From positions 42,306,949-42,370,948 of the forward strand of contig CM038052.1 of assembly GCA_021397845.1 (NCBI GenBank): a DNA stretch of 64,000 bases, in the 5' to 3' direction. Below, one piece after another: positions 19,817 to 30,565 of the stretch. The position numbers and the translations under genes are program-made. How positions within the stretch are numbered: position 1 is the first letter of the stretch; each line of letters opens with the position of its first letter. The notes beneath the pieces are model-generated. The model had not been told where the DNA came from and did not search any database. It worked only from the letters and a program-made list of their open reading frames with translations. The stretch comes from Areca catechu. Its lineage: Eukaryota > Streptophyta > Magnoliopsida > Arecales > Arecaceae.

Positions 19817-21488
19817 TGTTGCCCGGGTTGCTTACCCAAGAGGGGGGTGAATTAAGAATTAAAAATTTTTCTCAAGTATGTGCGCTTTTGAAATCAGAGT
19901 GTGGTGAGTGAAGTGATTAAATGAGTAAGCAGCAGAAGTAAAAGCACAACACAGAAATCATAGCACAAATACCAAGAGATTTATAGTGGTTCAGAGCAAC
20001 CCAGCTCCTATGTCTACTATCCAAGATATCATTTGGGATTTTCACTATATTTATCCATGGAATACAGTCGGATTGTTTTCACAGGTTCACAATCCAAAAC
20101 CTAAACTTAGTTTTATCCTGGGCTCACCAAAAACCCAAACTTGGTTTTGTCCAGGCTCACCAAAAACCCACTATAATGTTAGTTTTAACACGGGATCACT
20201 AACATCCCAATTTGGTTTTATGTCGAGCTCACCAAATAACCCAAACTCCAAGTCACAGCACCTGTTGTACTTGGGACAACTCAAATAATTTGAAGAAATA
20301 AAACAGAGCAACTAAATGACAAACTAATTGTTATTAGATGGTTGCAGTTGTAGCTCTAGAGAAGCCTTCTTGAATGTGCTTTGAATGCACTTCAAGGTTT
20401 CAATCTTTCTTCAATAGATGCCTCAAGAAAATAGATGGAAGTTTGGTGTAGTCTTGAGTGCTCTCTTGAATGCTCTTCAAAAATATTTTCTCTTTTTCTC
20501 TTTTTTGTGCCTCTTTTCAACAAGTGGTTCAAATCCATTTAAATAGTCCATTTGATTGATTTCAAGTGGATCTAGCCATTATAGATCGTTGGGATTCGAA
20601 TATGACCATTATAGAGCATTTTGAATTCTAAAAGAAAGTTCAGGAGCTAGCTGTTACGAACCTGGAACTGGGCTTCGAGTCAGCTCGGATGCTTCGAGTC
20701 GGCTCAGATTCTCAGACAAGTTAAAACATAACTCTGGTCGAGTCGGCTCCTTTTCTTCAAGTTGGCTTGCCTTGCTGGTTCTTCAAAACTGAGAAAATGT
20801 GCACTCTGGAAGAGTCGGCTCTTCAAAACTTGAGTCGGCTCGAATGTCAGTCTGAGAAGTCATCACTCTAGACGAGTTGACTCGACATCCCTTGAGTCGG
20901 CTCGAATCCTCAGGGCTATTTTTGCTCACTCTGGGAGAGTCAGCTCGTTGGTACAAGAGTCGCTCGGTTGACTAGCTTCATAAAACAGCACACTGCACGA
21001 GTCGGCTCAAGTTCTTTGGGTTGGCTCGAATGTCTGTCTTTAAAAAATTGAACACTGGATGAGTTGACTAGAATTCTTCGGGTTAGCTCAGATGTCTGCA
21101 TATCAGAATTCTTGTGCAGTGCCAGAACACAGAGTCGGCTCGAGTTGCTTGAGTCAGCTTGAGTGACTTAGATTTAAATGAGTCCAAACTCCATTCAAAT
21201 TCTTCAAATGATTTCCAAACTTCATCCAGTACAAATCTAGGAGGCTTAAACTTGAAAAATACATAGACTTGCCCTCTTCTACATGAGTGTACACTTAAAA
21301 TCTTTTGGGCTTTCTAATTACGATTGTATTTTCAAGAAATCACTGATTTTTGATACACACTTCTTAGTTGTGATTAGAATGAAAGTTCTTTGACATTCAC
21401 TACAAAAACTTCTTAAATAATTGAAAATATTAGTAACAAATGCATGCTCCAATATTTTTCTATTATTAAAATCATTCCAGGGGTAACA
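19817..21488 (-). repeat. SIRE-B 5' LTR
   Basis: It pairs with 9425-11100. In element orientation it starts TGTTACCCC at 21488 and ends GGGCAACA at 19817. It carries the same motif array (about 20670-21165). By eye the two LTRs differ at several percent of sites, so the insertion is not recent. Confidence 0.9.
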
Positions 21489-21493
21489 TTGTG

Positions 21494-22450
21494 CCATGAA
21501 GCAAAGATTGCGACTTCAGTTTGTTCTTCATCTGAGCTGGAGTCCTCACTGTCACTCCAAGTCACCATCATTGCCTTCTTTCTAAGATTTTTCTTTGACT
21601 TGTTTAGGAGAGGGCAGTCATACTTGTAATGTCCAGGCTTCTTGCATTCGAAGCAAATAGGTACCTCATTCTCCTTGTCCTTTTCTTTCTCTTTTTCTTT
21701 TCCCTTTTCCTTGCTTGGTTGAAACTTTTTCTTGTAAGGGAATTTCTTTCTCCTCATAAATTTTCTAAACTTTTTTGCTAATAGTGCTTCATCACCCTCA
21801 CTTTCTTCTTCTTCTTCTTCTTCATTTGAAGACTCTTCTTGTGTTGTTGACTTGAAAGCTATAGTCCTCTTCTTTTTGTCCACATCCATTGATTTTTGTT
21901 TCAAGTTCAATTCATAAGTCATGAGCGAACCTATCAATTGCTCCAATGGAAGTTTATCAACATCTTTGGCTTCTTGGATGGCGGTCACCTTTAGATTCCA
22001 AGATGTTGGAAAAGACCTGAGAATTTTGTTCACAAGATCGACATTAGACATAATTTTACCTAAGCTTCTCATACCATTTACAATATTTGAGAACCTAATG
22101 TACATATCAGTGATTGATTCATTAGGTTTCTATCTGGAACATCTCATAAGTGTGCACAAGCATGTTAACTTTTGTGTTCTTCACTTGATCGGTGCCCTTA
22201 TGAGTAATCTCAAGTATGTCCCATATTTCTTTAGTTGAGGTGCAAGTAGATCCTATTGAACTCACTAGGATCCAAAGCACGATAAAGGAGATTCATTGCT
22301 TTTGCATTGATCTCGGATTGTTTAATATCATTTTCATCCGAATTCTCTTCAAGCTTTGGGATGGAAATACCATTAACCACAATCGAAGAAATATGAGGAC
22401 CTTTGTTAACTACTTTCCATAAATTATAATCTATGGAATGCATGTAAATC
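21494..22450 (-). pseudogene. gag: SIRE-A gag, 5' piece
   Basis: The frame 22231-22443 (MHSIDYNLWKVVNKGPHIS) and the frame 21413-22105 (NIVNGMRSLGKIMSNVDLV, then LRSFPTSWNLKVTAIQEAKD) form a SIRE gag. An acidic patch (SSNEEEEEEESEGDE) is followed by CFECKKPGHYKYDC, an intact zinc knuckle near 21620-21665. The last codons of the long frame run into SIRE-B LTR sequence at 21488, so the true gene breaks there and continues at 9419. A frameshift lies near 22110-22230. Confidence 0.82.
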
Positions 22451-22592
22451 TCATTCTAGTTTTCCAATATGTATAATTAGTGCCATTAAAATAAGGTGAT
22501 CTATTTGAGGCTTATCACTTAACTACACTAGTTCTAAGGAGGGCTGCCATAGATCTTTACTCAAGGTGATTAGACCTATATACTAAAAACGT

Positions 22593-22605
22593 GGCTTTGA
22601 TACCA
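22593..22605 (-). promoter_or_regulatory. SIRE-A primer binding site
   Basis: The minus strand reads GTGGTATCAAAGCC after the LTR end, one base different from the tRNA-iMet complement. It marks SIRE-A as a minus-strand copia. Confidence 0.72.
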
Positions 22606-22608
22606 CTT

Positions 22609-24109
22609 ATTGCTTAGTAAGCAATCCAAGAGGGGAGGTAAATTAGGTTTCTAAAATTATTTGCAAGTAAATATGCCAATTCAATAAACAAAATAAGTGC
22701 TAAAGAGATACAAGTGTAGTGTGCTCTTAAAGAGTGTGCAGCGGATATTTAAATGCAATGAAAGTAAGAGCAAGTAGAGAGGAAATAATCAACCACAAAC
22801 ACAAGATAAGTATAGTGGTTCGGTGCTCTCCAAGGCATCTACATCCACTTCCCAAGGTCCACTTGGAAATTCACTATAATCAAACATGATTATAGCTAAT
22901 TAATTTTTTGGGCTCACTAATCAAAATTCCTTTTGGTTTTCACAAGGCTCGCCAAAAGAAACCTCTTGGTTTTTTAAGGCTAACCAAAAACCTCCTTGGT
23001 TTTCAACTAGGCTAACCAAAAACCTTCTTGGTTTTCAACTAGGCTAACCAAAAACCTTCTTGATTTTATTCTTAGGCTCACCAAAAATCTTTAAAATAGA
23101 GTATGAATTAAAGTAAAGAATACAAGAAAAGCCTTCTAATAAAAGCTATTATCTCTTTGAAGTTCGATGAAGATGCTTGTCTTCAATTTGATGAAGCCTT
23201 AATCAATGCTCAAAAGTTGTTGGACTTGAAGGCTCTTGATTGCTTTGAATGCTTGAAGGATTCTTTTCTTGGAAGTAATTGCTCTCAATGAATGTATGAG
23301 TTAATGCACTTGCTTTCTTTCTTTTTCTTTTTCTCTATTCTTTCTTTATTAATTCCACTTCAATTTGAATCACTTAAATACCATTCCAAGGTCCAAAAGT
23401 CGGTTTATGACTGTTAGACACGAGAAACTAGTTGTTGGGAGCTAAAGGGATGAGTTATGTATTTGAAAAAACTAGCTGTTACTGTTTTCAGAACTCTAAG
23501 TGTCGATACTTCAAGTTATGATCGATACTTAGGGTCGACACTTAAGTCCCATGAGTCGACACCTAGATAAAAATTCTGCATTGAAGTTCTCTAGAAATCT
23601 CAGGTGAGTTGACACTTCATTTGGTGAGTCGACACATGAGTCGACACTTGAGGCAAAACTTGGATTTCAGCATGTTCTGGAAAAATTCTGTCTTAAGCTT
23701 TGAGTCGATCCTTGAGTCGACATCTTGAGTTGACACTTGAATGGCATGAGTTAACACTTTAAGCATGCCATCTGAAACTTCTTTCTGCATGCCGGCTTGA
23801 GTCAACACTTGAACTGTGAGTTGATACTTTGAGTCGACACTTACTGAAACTTCTTCAAAAATGACTAAAACTCTGTTGAATCCTTTTTCAACTGAACTCA
23901 TTAATTTCTTTCAAGCAAGTCTTAAATAGTTAAGTCCATTAATCACTGATGTTTCATCCATAGAAAGGGCTTCTTTAATCTTTTGACAAGCAATTTAATT
24001 TAGCTGATTTGATGAGTACCTTTTTCTATTAAAAACACACTTCAAAGAATTGTTAGTACTCAAACATACTTAAGTATTTTGTTAATCATTAGAATCAATA
24101 ATAGAGTCA
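22609..24109 (-). repeat. SIRE-A 5' LTR
   Basis: In element orientation it begins TGACTCTATTATTGATTC at 24109 and ends near 22609, just before the primer site. It aligns in order with the SIRE-B LTR (same end regions, 'AAACCTCTTGG'-type repeats near 22930-23060, poly-pyrimidine stretch at 23310-23345) but is clearly diverged. Its motif array is different: GAGTCGACACTT and variants between 23500 and 23850. To the right, Tat-2 integrase sequence begins at once. The second LTR is outside the window. Confidence 0.78.
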
Positions 24110-25190
24110 ACTGGGACCATCAGATGCTGACTACACCCTAAGAGAAGTACATGAAGGTATATGCAGAGATCACATAGGAGGCAGATCTTTGTCCTACAAA
24201 ATAATATGCCAAGGTTATTATTGGCCAAATATATAGAAAGATTCTGTCGACTTTGTTCGAAGATGTGATCAATCTAGAAGTACTCCAATATTCAAAGGCG
24301 ACCGGCAAGTCAACTGACTCAGTTAGTTGCTCCATGGACTTTCGTCCAATGGGGAATGGACATTCTAGGTCCATTCCCTCCGGCTTCGAGACAACGGAAG
24401 TTCCTCATCGTTGTTATTGATTACTTCACCAAATGGGTAGAGGTCGAACTTTTGGTATATATTACCGAAGAAAAGGTTGAAGGTTTTGTGAGGAATCCAT
24501 TATCTTCTGATTTGGGATCCCTCATATCATCATCACTGACAATGGATGGTAATTCGATAATCCAAAGTTTAAAGACTTTTGCGCTCAGTATCACATAATC
24601 CATAAACTGATCTCCATCGGTCATCCACAATCTAATGGGAAAGCCAAAGTAATGAACAGGACTATCCTCCTTGGTTTAAAGACTAGGCTAAATGATGCAA
24701 AGGGGCATTGGACCGAAGAGTTGTATTCAGTTCTTTGGGCTTATTGGACAACTCCCAGAACAGCTACTAGCGAATCCCCATTTCATTTAGCTTATGGCAT
24801 CGAAGCGGTCCTCCCTATGTAAGTCACCCTACAATCCTTAAGGATTGACCACTACAAGGAACCCAAAAATTCCAAGCACTGAAGAATAGATCTGGACCTA
24901 TTACAAGGCACCAGGCTTCTTGCCCAGATGAAGATGGCAGAATACCGCCAAAGAGTCACCAAATATTACAACTCCAGGGTGAAGGAACGAGTCTTCCAAC
25001 CCAAAGACTTAGTATTGCGAAGGTCCGAAGAGTCCAGGCTGACAGAATAAAACAAGCTTTCCCCCAACTGGAAAGGCCATTTTTAGGTCATAGAAGTCAT
25101 ACGCCCAGGAGCTTATTAGCTTGAAACTCTGGATGGTTCACTACTACCTCGACCTTTGAATGTATAAAATCTTCACAAGTACTATCAATA
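24106..25190 (+). pseudogene. pol: Tat-2 integrase
   Basis: Plus-strand pieces read DADYTLREVHEGICRDHIGG (zinc domain histidines) and CDQSRSTP (cysteine region, second C lost) at 24127-24290. A core start follows near 24350 (MDILGPFPPASRQRKFLIVVIDYFTKWVE), then the glutamate region near 24610-24700 and the C-terminal 'RVTKYYNSRVKERVFQPKDLVLRR' type segment near 24950-25025. Several stops and shifts make it inactive. Upstream pol of Tat-2 is expected on the far side of SIRE-A, outside the window. Confidence 0.82.
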
Positions 25191-25214
25191 AAAGGTTTCT
25201 CTTCGACTTCAGTA

Positions 25215-25830
25215 AAACATCCATGCGAAGGTGGGCTTAATCAGCCTGTCTTGCTACAAATCAAAGGCACAGGGATGATCTAAGTGATCTACCCTACGGT
25301 AAATCTGACAACATGCCGAGGTGGGCCTAATCAGCCTATCTTACTACCAATCAAAGGCATAGGGATAATCTAAGTAATCTACCATACGGTAAATTTGATG
25401 ACAAGTCGAGGTGGGCATAATCAGCCTGTCTTACTATAAATTAAAGGTACAGGGATGATCTAAGTGATCTACCCTATGGTAAATCCGATGACGTACCGAG
25501 GTGGGCTTAATCAGCTTATCTTACTACAAATCAAAGGCACAGGGATGATCAAAGTGATCTACCCTACAGTAAATTTGATGACGTACTGAGGTGGGCCTAA
25601 TTAGCATGTCTTACTACCAATCAAAGGCACAGAAATGATCTAAGTAATCTATCCTACGGAAAATCTGATGATGTACTGAGATGGGCCTAATCAGCCTGTC
25701 TTACTATAAATTAAAGACACAGGGATGGTCTATGCAACCGACCCAATAGAAGAATTGAAGACCTGCCAAGGTGGGCCCAATCAGCCTACCTCATTACTAT
25801 TAATTAGAAATGCCTAAGGATGGCCTCTTC
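25215..25830. repeat. Tandem array with an exact 90-bp period (Tat-2)
   Basis: The landmark GTGGGCNTAATCAGC starts at 25231, 25321, 25411, 25501, 25591, 25681 and 25771: seven units with no length change. Each unit also has CTTACTACAAATCAAAGGCA and a GATCTACCCTACGGTAAAT-type core. It follows integrase and precedes the antisense gene. Tandem repeats in this place are known from Tat-type elements. No frame is open through the unit. Confidence 0.92.
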
Positions 25831-26150
25831 GGCTTACCTTAATAGCGAGCCTGGTCAAGGCAAGCAGTTAAGTCTTACTACAGCTTCCTTAAGCTCGGAT
25901 TTTTTGATCCAAGGTGGAGACAAATTGATCAAGGCTAACAGGAAATCTTGGGAATCTTTATAAATGCCCTAGTTCAATATTCATGATGCTGAAGAATTTA
26001 TACTTGGCATTATTTTGAATACATTCATCCATCAAAAGAAAAGCTTCGATCTTAAGCAAAGGGGATCTTCATTCATCAAAGAGAAAATGGAGTACTCCAT
26101 TGAATTACATCAAAAAAATAAGGAGAAGAAGGGAAGATTACACCAAAAAG
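25831..26150. other. Spacer between the 90-bp array and the antisense gene
   Basis: AT-rich sequence without a coding domain. It would include the 3' untranslated end of the minus-strand gene; the stop of that gene is near 26151. Confidence 0.45.
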
Positions 26151-27118
26151 CTATCTCTTCTTAGAGGTCGGAGCAGGAGTCTCCTTCATAGCATCTTCAT
26201 TAAGGAGGGGAGCTGGCATTTCATCAGTTAGATTTCTCACTTTTTTCTCCCCCTCATCCTTAACGGATATTGCCAGGAGTGAGGTGTCTACATCCGGATA
26301 CATCTTCACAACATTTTCCAAGTAGTCCATATAGCCAATGTGATAGCTCTCCACTCTTGCTTCATGTACTTCTTCAACAAAGACTTTGGATTTTCTGTAT
26401 CTCTTGATGGCTTGAAGAGCATCCTTCTTAGCTTGTTCTACCTTTTATTTAGCCGATATTACCTCCTACTCCAAAGAAGTAATTTTATTCCCTCGTTTGA
26501 CTATGCATGCCGTCGCCTCTTTAGTGCTCCTAAGGTTGTCCTTTAATAATAATTCGGCTGAGATCAACTTCTTCCACCTCTTCTCCAAGTTAGCTGCCAG
26601 CTCAATTGCATATGTCAGAACCACCTCCAATTCCTTCTTTAAAGAATCATTGGCTACCATGGTCTGACTCAATTTTTGTTCGGCAATGACTCGAAGCTCT
26701 TCAGACGCTTCTTTTTCAGTTAAGGCCAAAGCCAGCTGGCTTCTAAGGCCATCACCAAGGTCAGTGAACCAACGAACATTCTCTTCTAATAGAGAAACAT
26801 TATGGACAATCTGTCAAAGGAAACACATAAGAAGTCAGCCCTATTGATAGTGATATATTAAAGAAAATCTTGTACACTTGTAGAATTCTTGGATAGATGG
26901 AGGAAAGAGTGTCCTCCAGTCCCTACTTTTTGGTCTCCTCCCAGTCCTTCTAGAGGATGACCACTTTCAACAAAGTTTTTGCCAGCCTCGGATTGCCGAG
27001 ACCAGCGTCAATAGCAAATATGCTACAATTTCTCAAGCCCTATCCTTCAGTGGTTAGGAATTCAGGCTTAACATCTTCATCGATAATGGGAGCCTTACCC
27101 TTATCCGATAAGCCCAGC
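26151..27118 (-). pseudogene. Tat-2 antisense gene, 3' exons (coiled coil)
   Basis: On the minus strand the exon 26878-27118 (GLSDKGKAPIIDEDVKPEF...) ends at a GT donor at 26877. The next exon starts after TTTGACAG at 26811-26818 and runs to 26151. It encodes a coiled coil (LALTEKEASEELRVIAEQKL and following) and ends with VESYHIGYMDYLENVVKMYPD and a short acidic/Lys tail. The same layout occurs in the Tat-3 gene at 31477-32130 (VSYQLGFNDGIKEVQGLYPK). It belongs to the 'putative gypsy type transposon' family of extra genes in Tat elements. Function is unknown. In-frame stops are present near 26465 and 26910. Confidence 0.72.
26811..26877 (-). other. Intron in the Tat-2 antisense gene
   Basis: 67 bp with minus-strand ends CAA|GTGTACAAG and TTTCCTTTGACAG|ATTG. 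Removing it joins ...YPRILQ to IVHNVSLLEE, the same join as ...YSAILK to LVHDVTVMEE in the Tat-3 gene. Inferred from splice consensus and protein alignment; transcripts were not seen. Confidence 0.65.
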
Positions 27119-27794
27119 TGATGAGGGACATATGAGTAGGACCGTCGGTGAGCCTAGAAGTCACCTAAATTAGGGTACTATTTTTTTTTTAGTATTTTTT
27201 TTTCTCTAGGGGTGGCAAAGGAATAGTGGGGATGTAAGATAGGGATTTGGATCTCATGGACTTTGGGACTCACCCTAACGAAGAGACCTCTCACCTCTAG
27301 GGTATTACACCCTCCTCGATACTTGGAGGTGCTAGGATGGATCTCAAAGGCCACGAGGGGATAGAGAAGATGTAATGGGAAGGGGGATAATTGGGCATGA
27401 CCTCACATCATGTTCTGGGGTTGGGCCTCACACCCTCTCCTCACAGAGTGAAATAAAAAAACCACTCTGTTCTAAAACTCATTTTCATTCCCAAATCTTG
27501 ACTAAACTCTAAAAACTTTTTTTTTTTACAAAGGACTGAGGGTGGTATTTATAGACTTGTCCAACCCTCATTTGAATTTGAATACAGGATAAAAAGATAG
27601 AGATGATTCAAATTCAAACACAAGATAGGATAAGATAAGCCTATCCATATCTAAATCCTAACCAACCAAATCATAATTCAAAATTCAAAAGATAAAGTTA
27701 TATCTTAAATTTATTAAAATCAGTGCTGCTCTGAGATCAGTGCCACTCCAGGATCGGTGCTGCTCTGGGATTAGTGCTGGCGATGTCCCCATCA
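27119..27794 (-). repeat. NonA 3' LTR (676 bp)
   Basis: It matches the right LTR from about 27300 to the end nearly base for base, but has about 150 bp more between 27140 and 27300, including T-rich runs and a GGGTATTACACCC stretch. Either the right LTR lost this part or this copy gained it. A pyrimidine/purine tract (GGGGAAA on the minus strand) stands inside at 27795-27800. Confidence 0.85.
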
Positions 27795-29652
27795 TTTCCC
27801 CGAGGTTGGGAGAACTCGACTCCGTCGAGTCAGGATCAGGAGGGATGTTGGTGAAACCGAATCCAATCAATCAAAGAGGCTCTGCACTGAGATCTGTGTA
27901 GCTTCGAGAATCGTGCAGTACTGAAAATCGTGCAACTCTGAAATCTATGTGAAATTGTGCATCTCTGGAAAATATTCCAAATTATTTTTTCTCGATTTTT
28001 TTCATTCATTTTTTTTTACTTTTTTTTTCTCTCCTTTTTTTTTACTTTTTTTTTTTATTTCCTGCCTAATCTTGAAGCGGGTGAAATCGGCAACAGAGGG
28101 AATGGCTTGCTTTAAGGAACGTGCAATGCTTGAAGTCGGCAAAGAAAGCCGATTTAGCTTTCACGTTCGTGCAACTCGAACCAGGAACAGGGGCTTGTGG
28201 AGGGGGGCTTCGGACGGGACCTCCACTGGTGTTCTCGAAGGAACCATCGCTGGAGAAGGGGTGGCACGGAGATCTGGACCGTAGGGTGAAGCTGCTTCCA
28301 TTCGGTTGCAGGCTGCGGAGACGGTGGGCTTCTTCATGCCTTCGGTGGCCGGCTTGCTTGGGGAAACAACCGGAGGGGCTGAGGATGATGGTCGAGCAGA
28401 GATGGGAGACTTCATGGAAGGTAGCGGGTAGAGAGACGGATGAGGGAGGGCCGGCTTGCGGGCGAGGAACAGGTAGATGTCATCGCCGGATGACTTGGGC
28501 CATGGATCATCTGGATCGACAACTTTGGAGGAGCGGATGGCGAGGCGGTGCGATATCAGGGGCATCGATGGTAGATGGCGAGCGTAGGGTTGGGGCTGGG
28601 GCTCCGGCTATCGACGGTAGCTGCGGTGGCGATGACGGATGAGAGGGAGTGGGTGTCACTCTCTCGGTTTGGTCGGCGTGGATATCCTGGACAGAGGGAG
28701 GCGGTGACGAAGACCGTGTCATTGGGAAAGTGGAGGAAGCCAGCCTTGGGTTCATGGATGGCAGCGGTGGGGGTGAAGTCGCACCAACCATGGGATTTCT
28801 TCTTGGAGGACAAGCGGTGCCAGGAGTCATGGGCGATGGACTTGGAGTTCGTCATTCCTTCTGAACCTTTTTCGAATCTGATAGATTTCGTCACTCCATC
28901 AAAGATTGGATCGGAGATGAAGAGAAAACTGGAACCCAGATTCGGACTGGTGGTGGCGGATGCGATCGGCGGGTGGTTTGGACGAAGGGATGGTCAGAGC
29001 GTTTCTGCTGATGAAGATCGTTAGCCCTTGTTGGAAGCTATTGTAGGAGAGCCGAGGCGACGACAGCTTCGGCAGCTTTGGTGGCGGCCGCACCAATGGG
29101 CTTCTCTAGTACAAGGACCTTGGCCACCATGCCAGCGGGGAGTTCTCCATGGCTGTGGTGCAGGCCAATAACCTGACTGGGCGATGGCAGTAGGGGTGAG
29201 TTAGGTGTGGCGCCAGTGACGGAGGAGACTTGTACCATCTCGACGGAGCAGGGTTTCTTCTTTTTGGGGACGGCGTGGGGGCGGCTGCAGGGAGCACCCG
29301 TGGGAGGCCAGCGAATGAAGACGAGATCGCTGTCGTGGATGGCCACAAGCCAGCCGAGGCGATTGTAGATCTTGGGGATGACCGGATTGGAGGGGAAGAT
29401 GGGCACGAGGTGGCTGCGGCAGTTCACCGGAGAAGGTAGGGGGACTGTGGTGAGGCGACGGTGGCTGTGGGCAGTGGATCACAGGAGAGGGCAGACACTG
29501 GTTGGGAGATTCTTCTTTTTCTTTTGTTGAAATGGTGTTGAATCTGGAATAAAAAGGGATCGGTGTGGTATGAAGTGGAGGGACTCATTGAAGCTGGTGG
29601 GAAAGAAGGAGAATCTGGAGTACCTTAATTTTTCTGTGCTCTGATACCAAAT
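27795..29652 (-). pseudogene. NonA internal region, Pro/Ser-rich frames of unknown origin
   Basis: Minus-strand frames at 29038-29427 (MNCRSHLVPIFPSNPVIPKI, then GWLVAIHDSDLVFIRWPP), 28556-28894 and 28161-28565 follow each other with shifts and stops. They are rich in Pro, Ser and Ala. GC content is much higher than in the surrounding LTRs. None matches a retrotransposon domain I know. This may be a captured host gene piece, or an element-specific gene. At 28000-28070 the plus strand has a T-rich tract (poly-A on the element's sense strand). Confidence 0.5.
29636..29652 (-). promoter_or_regulatory. NonA primer binding site (initiator tRNA-Met)
   Basis: On the minus strand, right after the LTR end, the sequence reads TTTGGTATCAGAGCACAG. 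It matches the tRNA-iMet complement over TGGTATCAGAGC and fixes the element's direction. Confidence 0.88.
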
Positions 29653-30175
29653 TGATGAGGGACATATGAGTTAGACCATTGGGCATTACACCCTCCTCGA
29701 TACTTTGAGGCGCTAGGATGGATCTCAAAGGCCACGAGGGGATAGAGAAGATGTAATGGGAAGGGGGATAATTGGGCATGACCTCACATCATGTCCTAGG
29801 GTTGGGCCTCACACCCTCTCCTCACGGAGTGAAATAAAAAAACCACTCTGTTCTAAAACTCATTTTCATTCCCAAATCTTGACTAAACTCTAAAAACTTT
29901 TTTTTTTTACAAAGGACTGAGGGTGGTATTTATAGACTTGTCCAACCCTCATTTGAATTTGAATACAGGATAAAAAGATAGAGATGATTCAAATTCAAAC
30001 ACAAGATAGGATAAGATAAGCCTATCCATATCTAAATCCTAACCAACCAAATCATAATTCAAAATCCAAAAGATAAAGTTATATCCTAAATTTATTAAAA
30101 TCTGTGCTGCTCCAAGATCAGTGCTGCTCTGGGATCGGTGCTGCTTCGGGATTAGTGCTGGCGATGTCCCCATCA
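29653..30175 (-). repeat. NonA 5' LTR (523 bp)
   Basis: Starts TGATGAGGG and ends CCCCATCA. A TATA box, CTATAAATACC on the minus strand, lies at 29926-29936. A small array of 'GTGCTGCTCTGGGATC' units is at 30100-30160 near the U3 end; the left LTR has the same array at 27722-27780. Confidence 0.88.
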
Positions 30176-30180
30176 CCAGC

Positions 30181-30440
30181 TCCCCAAATGGCCCTATAAC
30201 AGGAGATCTTGTCGGACGTTCGTCCAAGCCTCTGGGTGAAGGGACCTGATCTTCTTTTGAAGAAGACTCTATTTCAATGGGAACTTGATCCCCAGCCAGA
30301 ATCTATGAGAGAGCTTAAAGGCGAACCCATTTTCGGTCCGATCTCCTTAATGAAATATCTGCCATCGACTTTTTCCTTGCTGCTTGTCGAAGCTATCCCG
30401 TGTCCGGCTTCATGAGCAACAGGCTCTTGAGGTTTGCTAA
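30181..30440 (-). pseudogene. Tat-2 antisense gene, 5' part
   Basis: It continues the gene at 27118 across NonA: the minus strand reads KPQEPVAHEAGHGIASTSSK, then WGSSSHWNRVFFKRRSGPF and up to ...AIWGA. Compared with the Tat-3 gene, the N-terminal domain (ARLREYYHIP..., DHLKAGLHFPL) is missing. The start is uncertain: after a pyrimidine-rich leader the sequence reads ATTAGC where an ATG would fit, so the start codon may be lost. Confidence 0.55.
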
Positions 30441-30550
30441 TGGAGGAAGAAGGAGAAAGGTGGTGAGTAAAAGGATCCTCGGGGAAGGAAATTGCTCAAA
30501 GGAGACAATGCTATTAGCATTTAAGGAAATTTAATCCACAAGATCGTAAA

Positions 30551-30565
30551 TCCCTTATATAAAGG
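30551..30565 (-). promoter_or_regulatory. TATA box of the Tat-2 antisense gene
   Basis: The minus strand reads CTTTATATAAGGGA about 125 bp upstream of the first readable codons. The Tat-3 gene has CTTATATAAAGGGG about 145 bp upstream of its ATG. The equal placing in two diverged genes supports a real promoter. Confidence 0.6.

Larger units (their letters stand above)
9425..21488 (-). mobile_element. SIRE-B: Ty1/copia SIRE-type element with env-like frame
   Basis: This element is about 12.06 kb long, including an insertion of about 1.2 kb. On the minus strand the order is LTR, primer site, gag, protease, integrase, RT, RNase H, env-like frame, tRNA-like repeat tract, polypurine tract, LTR. 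Integrase before RT defines Ty1/copia. The long LTRs (about 1.67 kb), the tRNA-Met primer and the extra frame fit the SIRE/Maximus group. TTGTG occurs at both edges (9420-9424 and 21489-21493) as the target duplication, if the two outermost bases of the left LTR are counted as overlapping it. It lies inside gag of SIRE-A. Confidence 0.9.
27119..30175 (-). mobile_element. Non-autonomous LTR retrotransposon (NonA)
   Basis: The two LTRs are 27119-27794 and 29653-30175, both with TGATG...CATCA ends. CCAGC flanks it on both sides (27114-27118 and 30176-30180), a perfect 5-bp target duplication. A tRNA-iMet primer site abuts the right LTR on the minus strand, so the element runs right to left. The 1.86-kb internal region has Pro/Ser-rich frames but no gag, protease, RT or integrase. 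It splits the Tat-2 antisense gene. Confidence 0.88.

Noticed and set aside
25215..25830. 90-bp array as a CRISPR or a coding repeat protein
   Set aside because: The whole unit repeats with no unique spacers, and every frame has stops.
28121..29024. Long plus-strand frames (173 and 149 residues) as host genes
   Set aside because: They overlap better-ordered minus-strand frames of an element whose direction is fixed by its primer site; openness follows from GC-rich sequence.
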